Positions 15,781 through 21,961 of a DNA stretch of 21,961 nt are shown piece by piece. The translations under genes and the position numbers were made by a program. The notes under the pieces were generated by a model, which saw only the letters and a program-made list of their open reading frames with translations, had not been told where the DNA came from and did no database searches. How positions within the stretch are numbered: position 1 is the first letter of the stretch; each line of letters begins with the position of its first letter. The stretch is from JAFGHJ01 sp964523975 (lineage in GTDB: Bacteria > Hydrothermota > UBA3072), in assembly GCA_964523975.1 (NCBI GenBank), contig CAZGBM010000031.1, positions 1-21,961 of the forward strand, written 5' to 3'.

Positions 15781-18333
15781 ATGTGGAGTTCCGATAAATT
15801 AGTACAAGAATTTCTTAAATTTTTCGAAAAAAGAGGACATAAAATAGTCGATTCTTCGTCCCTTGTTCCGAACGACAAAACTCTGCTTTTTACATCCGCA
15901 GGAATGGTGCAATTCAAACCGCTATGGTCCGGAGAAATGCCGATTGAATTCAAAAGAGCCACGTCGGTGCAAAAATGCCTCCGACTATCCGATTTAACCG
16001 AAGTCGGAAAAACTTTCTGGCATGATACTTTTTTTGAAATGCTCGGAAATTTCTCCTTCGGCGATTATTTCAAAGAGGAAACCATCACCTGGGGCTGGGA
16101 GTTTCTAACGGAAATCCTGGGGATTCCCGAAAAAAAACTTTTTATATCCGTATATACTGAAGATACCGAAGCTTACAATATATGGAAAGACAAAATCAAG
16201 ATTCCCGAAGAAAAAATAATCAAACGGGACGATAACTTCTGGGGTCCCGCGGGCGGGAAAGGCGCCTGCGGTCCCGATACGGAAATTTTTTACGATATGG
16301 GAAAAGAATTCGGCGACTGCGAGTTCGACGGGGAATGCAAAAGGTATATCGAATTGTGGAACCACGTTTTCCCTCAATATGACCAGAAGGAGGACAGACG
16401 TTATCCCCTTAAAAACAAAGGCGTCGATACTGGTATGGGACTGGAGCGCCTCGCGATGGTATTGCAGAGGAAACCTTCTATATTCGAAACCGATTTGTTT
16501 TTCCCTATCATTCGGAGAGCGGAAAAAATATCAGGAGTAAAATACAAAGACAACAAAAAAGTTTTCAATATAATCGCAGACCACACAAAGGCGCTCGTCT
16601 TTGCAATAAGCGAAGGAGTATACCCGGGTAATACCGGACGGGGATATGTGCTGCGGAGGCTGGTTCGCCGCGCATTGACCTCGGCGAGAAAAATCGGCGT
16701 GGAAAAACCAATATTGAACAAACTCGTCCCCTCCGTCATATCCATAATGGAAGACCGTTATCCTTATCTTAAGGAAAAGACCGAACAAATCACTCTGATA
16801 ATCGAATCCGAAGAAGAAAGTTTTATCAATACTCTGGCATCCGGTATTTCGATATTAAACGAGATCATCGATGAAACCAGAAAGAAAAAGAGTTCAAAAA
16901 TAGACGGTAAGGATGCATTCAAACTTTACGACACATACGGCTTTCCCATTGCGTTGACCGCGGAAATTGCCGAAGAGGAAGGTCTTTCAGTAGACGAGGA
17001 AGCATTCAAAAAAGAAATGGACAAGCAGAAAGAGAGAGCGCGCCAGAAACACGAATTCGAAACGGAAGATAAAGTCGAATGGGAAATAGTAAAAAAAGCA
17101 GAATCGAAATTCGTCGGTTACGACAAAGAGGAGTCTACTACAGAAGTCCTGGCTTATAGAAAAATAGGCGGTGATTTTGAAGTTATTCTAAAAGAAACAC
17201 CGTTCTATGCAGAGCAGGGTGGACAGGTAAGCGACACGGGTATAATCGAAGGAGACAACTGGAAATTAATAGTTAAAGAGACATTCCCCTCAAAACTGGG
17301 GAATATCCACAAAGGAAAACTTGAGGGCAAATTCAAGCCTTCCAGAGTAAACGCAAAAATAGATACGGAAAGGCGTAATGCGATAAGAAAAAACCATACC
17401 ACGACTCACATTCTCCACAAAGTCTTGAAGCAGGTTCTCGGGGATTGGGTAAGACAGGAAGGTTCGCTGGTTGCTCCGGACCATTTCCGTTTTGATTTTA
17501 CACACCCAAAGCCCTTAAAAGAAGAAGAAATAAAATTGATAGAAGAAGAAGTAAATAAGGCAATCGCTAAAGGCATGGAAGTAAAAACAGAGATTTTGCC
17601 TTACAAGGAAGCAATAAAAAGAGGAGCCGTTGCTCTGTTTACCGAAGAGTATGGGGATACGGTACGCATGATTTCCGCCGACGATTTTTCAAGAGAATTG
17701 TGCGGGGGTACTCATCTGACGAACACAATCGAAGCCGGACTTTTTAAGATTACTTCCGAGACCGGGATAGCGTCGGGAGTAAGGAGAATCGAGGGAGTTA
17801 CGGGTTTTTCCACATACAGGTGGATGAGAGAAACGGAAGATTTAATCCAGGAAATGGAATTTCTTCTCGATGCCGAGAGAAAAAGCCTTCCGAAAAGAAT
17901 CGAAAAAACGATGGCTCTGCTCAAGGAGCAAAAAAAACAGATAGGAAAAATGGAAAGCCATACAGTAGAAACACAGTTTGAGGATTTGCTAAAAACCACT
18001 TCCAAAATAGGCGAATATGATTATATTGCCATTCAACTTGAGGGCAGCAGGGAATCTTTAAGAAAACTCTCCGAAAAACTAAGGAAGAGTATGCCGAAAG
18101 GAGCAGGTCTTCTCGTAAGTAAAATCGATTCTTCGGTTTTCGCGGTTTTGTTCGTAGGTGAAAATTTAAAAGAAAAATTGAATGCGGGCGAGTTAATTAA
18201 AAATGTCTGTAAAATAGTAAACGGCGGAGGCGGAGGAGACAAATTACGAGCGGAAGGCGGCGGCAGCAAACCGGAAAAAATTCCGGAAATGCTGAAAAAG
18301 TTCACGGAAATTATAAAAAAAGAACTTAAATGA
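15781..18333 (+). CDS. alaS: Alanyl-tRNA synthetase
   Basis: 850 aa, normal length. It charges tRNA-Ala in the cytoplasm. The class II catalytic domain occupies the N-terminal half: SSSLVPNDKTLLFTSAGMVQ, HDTFFEMLGNFSFGDYFKEE (motif 2 region) and VDTGMGLERLAMVLQ (motif 3). The editing domain has both zinc-site motifs, HTTTH (539-543) and CGGTH (641-645). The C-terminal DHHA1 region ends with GGGGGDKLRAEGGG. The tRNA-binding middle and editing parts are complete. The start MWSSDKLVQEFLKFFEKRGH fits the family. The stop overlaps the next gene's ATG by four bases (ATGA). Confidence 0.97.
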   Translation: MWSSDKLVQEFLKFFEKRGHKIVDSSSLVPNDKTLLFTSAGMVQFKPLWSGEMPIEFKRATSVQKCLRLSDLTEVGKTFWHDTFFEMLGNFSFGDYFKEETITWGWEFLTEILGIPEKKLFISVYTEDTEAYNIWKDKIKIPEEKIIKRDDNFWGPAGGKGACGPDTEIFYDMGKEFGDCEFDGECKRYIELWNHVFPQYDQKEDRRYPLKNKGVDTGMGLERLAMVLQRKPSIFETDLFFPIIRRAEKISGVKYKDNKKVFNIIADHTKALVFAISEGVYPGNTGRGYVLRRLVRRALTSARKIGVEKPILNKLVPSVISIMEDRYPYLKEKTEQITLIIESEEESFINTLASGISILNEIIDETRKKKSSKIDGKDAFKLYDTYGFPIALTAEIAEEEGLSVDEEAFKKEMDKQKERARQKHEFETEDKVEWEIVKKAESKFVGYDKEESTTEVLAYRKIGGDFEVILKETPFYAEQGGQVSDTGIIEGDNWKLIVKETFPSKLGNIHKGKLEGKFKPSRVNAKIDTERRNAIRKNHTTTHILHKVLKQVLGDWVRQEGSLVAPDHFRFDFTHPKPLKEEEIKLIEEEVNKAIAKGMEVKTEILPYKEAIKRGAVALFTEEYGDTVRMISADDFSRELCGGTHLTNTIEAGLFKITSETGIASGVRRIEGVTGFSTYRWMRETEDLIQEMEFLLDAERKSLPKRIEKTMALLKEQKKQIGKMESHTVETQFEDLLKTTSKIGEYDYIAIQLEGSRESLRKLSEKLRKSMPKGAGLLVSKIDSSVFAVLFVGENLKEKLNAGELIKNVCKIVNGGGGGDKLRAEGGGSKPEKIPEMLKKFTEIIKKELK

Positions 18334-19046
18334 AAATTTATCAAAAAATTCTTTCCAAAAAGAAGAGAAACGAACATATGCTTGCAGCGCTCCTGGACCC
18401 GGATACCGAAGATTTGAAACTACTTGAAAAAAAGATGAAGTTAATCGAAAGAAGCGGAATAGATTTTATCCTGGTGGGTGGTAGTACGACATGGAATAAC
18501 AACTTCGAGAGCTTCACCGTAAAAGTAAAATCGCTTGCCGGGAAACCTGTTATTATTTTTCCGGGTTCGGCAGAGCAGATTTCATCTTCGGCAGACGCAA
18601 TACTTTTTCTCTCTCTGATAAGCGGAAGAAATCCACGTTATCTTATAGAAGAGCAAATCAAAGCGGCTCCCATTCTTAAGAAGACGGATATAGAGGTTAT
18701 ACCTACAGGCTATATTTTGATTGACGGAGGGAGAAAAACGACTGTGGAATTTGTATCGGGAACAAGACCTTTACCGCAGGACAACATAGAAAAGATAAAA
18801 AATACCGCATACGCGGCGCAACTTCTCGGTATGAAAATGGTATATCTTGAATGCGGTAGCGGAGCAAAATATCCGGCTAAAGATGAACTCATAAGGAAAG
18901 TTAAAAACTGCATAGATATTCCCCTTGTGGTCGGAGGAGGTATTAAAAACAGAAAGGAAGCAGAAAAAAAACATCACGCAGGTGCAGACATCGTGGTAGT
19001 AGGAAGTGCGCTCGAAAATGATCCCGCAATCTTACTCAAAAAGTAA
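18330..19046 (+). CDS. Geranylgeranylglyceryl-phosphate synthase-like prenyltransferase (GGGPS/PcrB family)
   Basis: 238 aa, TIM-barrel. GGGPS joins a polyprenyl diphosphate to sn-glycerol-1-phosphate through an ether bond. Visible features are ALLDPD (20-25, magnesium region), FILVGGS (46-52), IFPGS (76-80), YLECGSGAKYP (172-182), VVGGGI (200-205) and VVGSALEN (223-230). The YLECGSGA and phosphate-binding loops fit group II GGGPS, known from Bacteroidetes, FCB bacteria and some archaea. Bacillus PcrB (group I) uses heptaprenyl chains; chain length here cannot be read. ATGA overlap with alaS and overlap with the next gene suggest coupled translation. Membrane-associated in activity, soluble in sequence. 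Confidence 0.85.
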   Translation: MKIYQKILSKKKRNEHMLAALLDPDTEDLKLLEKKMKLIERSGIDFILVGGSTTWNNNFESFTVKVKSLAGKPVIIFPGSAEQISSSADAILFLSLISGRNPRYLIEEQIKAAPILKKTDIEVIPTGYILIDGGRKTTVEFVSGTRPLPQDNIEKIKNTAYAAQLLGMKMVYLECGSGAKYPAKDELIRKVKNCIDIPLVVGGGIKNRKEAEKKHHAGADIVVVGSALENDPAILLKK

Positions 19047-20070
19047 TAGGCTATCCAGGCAATCAATAATAAAGGGTTTAAAGATATTTCTTGCTCTTTC
19101 TATCGTAACTTATACAGTGCTTTTAATTTTTACTGCGACAAAGGGTACATGGAACGCATTTAAAGAAATAGATATTATTTATATTCCGATATTTATTGTC
19201 TTACTTTCTTTGTATCTTTTTTTAGAGTCATTCAGGATAAGACTTATCGCCAAGGCGATTTCCGGGAAGTGGATTTCTTTTTGGTGTTGTTTACAGGTAA
19301 TATTTTGCGGAGCTTTTCTTTCTGCGGTTACTCCATTTCAGGCAGGCGGATCACCTCTGCAGGTTTATATCCTTGATAGAGCCGGATTAAAGGTAAGTAG
19401 TTCGTTGCTGCTCCTTTTATTCAGGGCTATTTTTTATCTTATCGGGATGTTATTATTCTTGCCTTTTATAATGCCTTTTTTCAGAACCGAATACTCCGGC
19501 AGATCAATGAAAATTTTATCCCGATATTCTGTATTTGCTTATATTTTTCTTTTTAGTTTGCTGTTCTTAGTTCTGTCTATGCCAAGGTTTCTGAAAAAAA
19601 TAATTTATTCTACGACTTTTAGGAAAGGGAAAAGAACGCGGATGACAGGGAAGACGTTTCGTATGTTGAGAGAAATAAAATCAATTAATAATGAATTGCT
19701 CGATTTTATAAAAAACAAAAAGTTATATGCTTTAGGCATTATTATTACAACTGTTGCTGTTTATATCCCAAATTATTCTATAGCTTACTTTATACTTAAG
19801 GGACTTTCGATTAACGTTCCTTATCTGGATGTAGTTTTTCGGCAGGTTTTCTTGCTTTTTGCTGCTTTCTTTTTCCCGACACCCGGTGCGGAGGGAATAG
19901 TCGAAGGCGGTTTTGCAGCCTTGTTTTATTCTTCAGTACCTAAATATTTAATAGGTATGTTTGCAATTTTGTGGAGATTTGTAACTTATCATCTCGTCGT
20001 CATAATAGGCGGCTTTTTGACGTTGAAGATTTTAAATCTTAAAGACGTGATTACGGAGAGAGAAGACTAA
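19018..20070 (+). CDS. UPF0104/AglD-type integral membrane protein (lysylphosphatidylglycerol synthase TM family)
   Basis: 350 aa from the ATG at 19018 (an in-frame GTG at 19006 is the alternative; AGGAAG sits about 11 bases before the ATG). Roughly eight membrane segments are visible. The conserved SAVTPFQAGGSPLQVYILDR loop and a late FFPTPGAEGIVEGGFAALF are hallmarks of the family (PF03706-like). Members act as lipid flippases or accompany glycolipid and lipid-modifying enzymes. The start overlaps the GGGPS gene by 29 bases. A role in moving the lipid made by GGGPS is an inference from that link only. Confidence 0.82.
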   Translation: MIPQSYSKSNRLSRQSIIKGLKIFLALSIVTYTVLLIFTATKGTWNAFKEIDIIYIPIFIVLLSLYLFLESFRIRLIAKAISGKWISFWCCLQVIFCGAFLSAVTPFQAGGSPLQVYILDRAGLKVSSSLLLLLFRAIFYLIGMLLFLPFIMPFFRTEYSGRSMKILSRYSVFAYIFLFSLLFLVLSMPRFLKKIIYSTTFRKGKRTRMTGKTFRMLREIKSINNELLDFIKNKKLYALGIIITTVAVYIPNYSIAYFILKGLSINVPYLDVVFRQVFLLFAAFFFPTPGAEGIVEGGFAALFYSSVPKYLIGMFAILWRFVTYHLVVIIGGFLTLKILNLKDVITERED

Positions 20071-20136
20071 AAATAATAGGACGCTGATAAACGCAGATTT
20101 TCAGGATTTTTTAACTACCCTACACCCCATTTTTTT

Positions 20137-20278
20137 AACAACAAATTGCACAAATATCACAAATGAATTAAAAAATCAATCAATTTTATTATATATAAGG
20201 CATACTTTGTTTTTTATATTCGTGTAATTCGCCTGCCCCGTAAGGAAGAATGACTGTATCGGGGTGTGACTTGTTGTT
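20137..20278. repeat. Family-B inverted repeat B4 with D2 element inside its right arm
   Basis: Left arm AACAACAAATTGCACAAAT. The right arm begins ATTCGTGTAATTCG, is interrupted by the D2 element (about 20232-20264) and resumes TGTGACTTGTTGTT. Other copies have the right arm unbroken (15420-15449). Confidence 0.75.
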
Positions 20279-20489
20279 AAACATAGCTCTTCGCTTTTGG
20301 CCTTTAGCTGTTGAAAAACAAAAAAATCTCTGGGTTCTTTGTGACTCTGTGTGAGTTATAGTTTTGAGTTTGATGTTCCGGGTTACGAGTAAGAAAACAA
20401 TAAAAAAATCCTTTTAAATCTGCGTCCTATTATTGGGATGAAGTGGGTCTCTGTGCTCTCTGTGTTTTATGTTTTTCTCTGCCTGCCCC

Positions 20490-20528
20490 GTGGAATAGTA
20501 GTTTATCATGCGGCAACTTCTATTCCAC
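20490..20528. repeat. 14-bp stem hairpin flanked by CCTGCCC motifs (D4)
   Basis: GTGGAATAGTAGTT (20490-20503) pairs with AACTTCTATTCCAC (20515-20528), 13 of 14 matched, around an 11-base loop. CCTGCCCCG precedes and CCTGCCCTG follows. The latter is the start of element D3. Confidence 0.75.
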
Positions 20529-20532
20529 TGGG

Positions 20533-20565
20533 CCTGCCCTGTAGAGAGGAACGACCGTATCAGGG
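20533..20565 (+). repeat. Family-D element D3
   Basis: Starts CCTGCCCTGTAGAGAGGAAC and ends CCGTATCAGGG, abutting TGTGCTCTGTGG of family A. Its stem is CCCTG / CAGGG, where D1 and D2 have CCCCG / CGGGG. Confidence 0.65.
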
Positions 20566-20667
20566 TGTGCTCTGTGGTTAAATTAAAGTTTCGTGTTTCG
20601 AGTTAGAAAAGGAAATTTATTTGTGCTATTTGTGTGATTCGTTGTTTCTATATTTCTTAAGATGAAT

Positions 20668-21357
20668 TTAGCTTATGTAGTAAATACTTCCCGAGTAGAA
20701 AACCTTCTCGGTCTCTTCGTTTTTTATTTTTATCCCTCCATCCTCTTGTATCGTGATTACTTTCCCTACGAAAGTGTCTTTGCCGTCCGTGAATCTGACC
20801 TTTTCGTTTACGTCGCCGCTTAAACTCAGATACTTTATATGGATTTCCTTAAGTTCGTTTCTTTCCCTTGCTATTCTTTCTATTATGTTCTTTGCTGTTT
20901 CTTCGATGTCGATATCTTTATGTAATAATTCTTTTGAGGTAATTACTACATCCTTAAGAGGTATGGGAAAATCGGAATTACTTAAATTAAGATTCAGGCC
21001 TATACCAATGATAAATTTATCTTTGACTTTTTCTATAAGAATACCCCCAAGCTTTTTTCCTCTCGAAATTATATCATTCGGCCATTTAATGTTGGTCAAC
21101 AGTCCCTGCTTTTCGAGAACCTCACATACCGTAACCGCGCAAAGCTGCGAAAGAGCTCCCGCGGTCCCGGAGAAATTTTCTAAGTATACAGAAAACCACA
21201 ACCCCCCCGAAGGAGAGAACCAGTTTTTCCCGTTTCTTGCTTTGCCTGAAGTCTGTACTTTTGCTATCAGGCTGTCAAGGTCTTGAAGCTTATCCAGACG
21301 TTTTTTCATCCATTCATTCGTAGAATCGACTTCATCCGTTTTTATCATTCTTGGCAT
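20668..21357 (-). CDS. birA: Biotin--protein ligase (monofunctional BirA)
   Basis: 229 aa. It makes biotinyl-AMP and attaches biotin to carrier proteins such as the acetyl-CoA carboxylase biotin carrier. The catalytic domain starts at the N-terminus, so the DNA-binding HTH of bifunctional BirA is absent. Key motifs are TSGKARNGKNWFSPSGGLWF (36-55, biotinyl-AMP loop), IKWPNDI (90-96), KKLGGILIE (101-109, biotin-contact lysine) and IGIGLNLN. A small SH3-like C-terminal domain (about 175-229) is present. The ATG is chosen for an AAGGAG site six bases upstream. A possible TTGCAA / TATATT promoter (21398-21403 and 21376-21381) gives a very short leader. Confidence 0.92.
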   Translation of the reverse strand: MPRMIKTDEVDSTNEWMKKRLDKLQDLDSLIAKVQTSGKARNGKNWFSPSGGLWFSVYLENFSGTAGALSQLCAVTVCEVLEKQGLLTNIKWPNDIISRGKKLGGILIEKVKDKFIIGIGLNLNLSNSDFPIPLKDVVITSKELLHKDIDIEETAKNIIERIARERNELKEIHIKYLSLSGDVNEKVRFTDGKDTFVGKVITIQEDGGIKIKNEETEKVFYSGSIYYIS

Positions 21358-21836
21358 TTATTACTCCTTGATTATAATATAATGTTATTATTAAATTTTG
21401 CAATCTTTTCCCAGAAATTTTTCACTTGGAGTTATCGGGAAATAGGATTTAGAATTTAGTTCGTGGTTTGTTGTTCCTGGTTCGTAGTTCGTGGCTGAGA
21501 TCAATATATTAGTAAATTAGTAACAAAAAACTACGTATCTACATGTTATAAAGATAGGCTATTAGCCTTTTGCTTTTAGCTGTTTGCTCAAAAAACAAAA
21601 ATCCTGTGAATCTTGTTAATCCTGTCTGATAGATTCTTTGAATCGGTATAATCGTGAATAAGTAAATTGGTAAATTAGTAAAAAATAAAAAATTACAGTA
21701 TCTACATGTCCTACATGTTGTAAAACGGCGTTTAGCTTTTGGCCTTTAGCCGTTAGCTAAAAACAGTAAAGAAAAATCATGTATATCTTGTTAATCCTGT
21801 CTAAAATTAGGATTTAAGAGTCAGTTAAAAATAAAA
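21358..21836. repeat. Intergenic region with imperfect tandem duplication
   Basis: No gene is seen. After the birA promoter region, two units share the same module order: AGTAAATTAGTAA, CTACATGT, an AGC-rich family-E piece, then an AATC.TGT..ATCTTGTTAATCCTGTCT piece. They lie at about 21511-21627 and 21661-21802. They are diverged, so this is an old duplication or repeated module insertion. Confidence 0.6.
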
Positions 21837-21856
21837 AAACCGGCATTCACCGGTTT
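21825..21856 (-). terminator. rRNA operon terminator
   Basis: On the minus strand AAACCGG-TGAATG-CCGGTTT (21837-21856) followed by a T-rich run (TTTTTATTTTT). The stem has 7 strong pairs and can extend by a G-T pair. It lies about 54 bases past the 23S rRNA 3' end. Confidence 0.8.
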
Positions 21857-21910
21857 CTTTATTTATGTTCTCTGATAATTGAACAAATAATAGATGTTAT
21901 ATTTATTTTT

Positions 21911-21961
21911 GGACAAGCCATACGGTCTATTAGTACGACTCGGCTGAACACATTACTGTGC
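21911..21961 (-). rRNA. 23S rRNA, 3' end (partial)
   Basis: The minus strand reads GTACTAATAGACCGT and ends GGCTTGTCC, the conserved 3' end of bacterial 23S rRNA (compare the GTACTAATGAACCG region of E. coli). The terminal GCTTGTCC would pair with the 5' end of the molecule. The rest of the gene lies beyond the window. No 5S gene follows on the minus strand before the terminator at 21837-21856. Confidence 0.92.

Larger units (their letters stand above)
20071..20667. repeat. 597-bp nested repeat block between convergent operons
   Basis: No gene is seen between the stops of the flippase-like gene and birA. An outer inverted pair (AATAATAGGACGC at 20072-20084, GCGTCCTATTATT at 20422-20434, with GCAGATTT and GGATTTTT continuing inward) encloses a family-B repeat (20137-20278) carrying a D element, then family-E and family-A pieces. 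To the right lie another A piece (20446-20470), a hairpin element (20481-20530), D3 (about 20533-20565) and a solo B right arm (20616-20648). No clear terminator with a T-run is seen for either operon. Confidence 0.7.

Noticed and set aside
19006..19017. GTG start for the UPF0104-type gene
   Set aside because: The AGGAAG site overlaps this codon, so it cannot serve it; the ATG at 19018 has better spacing.
21358..21910. 5S rRNA or tRNA genes beside the 23S end
   Set aside because: No 5S-like conserved loop text or cloverleaf with TTC.A arm could be read; the region is AT-rich repeat DNA.

Overview
The window reads as chromosomal DNA from an uncultured, AT-leaning, diderm-like bacterium. The lineage is inferred, not proven. 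The pointers are a complete Bat (BatABCDE) locus with MoxR and DUF58 partners, a group-II-like geranylgeranylglyceryl-phosphate synthase inside the alaS operon, an LpxB-related glycosyltransferase, and intergenic spaces packed with short palindromic repeats. Together these suit an FCB-superphylum or neighbouring candidate phylum (Cloacimonadota or WOR-3-like) better than a well-studied group.

Layout, minus-strand left block (35-10966). Three glycosyltransferases (GT2, GT4, GT2), an unannotated 37-codon ORF and moxR are joined by four consecutive 4-base ATGA overlaps. A 240-bp repeat-filled gap follows, then the Bat block: DUF58, a BatD-like/DUF4381-like membrane protein, BatA, BatB, BatC, BatD and BatE, every junction overlapping. 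The layout suggests a MoxR-driven chaperone or signalling complex of VWA and TPR proteins in the envelope, possibly co-transcribed with surface-glycan enzymes. An LpxB-like/TIGR03492-like gene (11283-12380) lies upstream in the same direction.

Middle block (12713-15143, minus). This is a three-gene polyamine operon with a good promoter: a deoxyhypusine-synthase-like enzyme, pyruvoyl-dependent arginine decarboxylase and agmatinase. The implied route is arginine to agmatine to putrescine, then an aminobutyl or aminopropyl transfer, probably to homospermidine.

Plus-strand block (15781-20070). alaS has a promoter placed so that its mRNA would be leaderless. It overlaps a GGGPS gene, which overlaps a UPF0104/AglD-type membrane protein gene. 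GGGPS makes the first ether-lipid intermediate typical of archaea.

Right end. birA (minus, no HTH domain), a repeat-rich gap, a strong hairpin terminator and the 3' end of a 23S rRNA gene (minus) that runs off the window. No 5S gene lies between the 23S end and the terminator.

Non-coding space. The long gaps are mosaics of at least five short repeat families that recur in similar order. One family (about 33 bp, here called D) sits inside the others, next to the same G/TGT sequence each time, and carries a compensatory base change in its stem.
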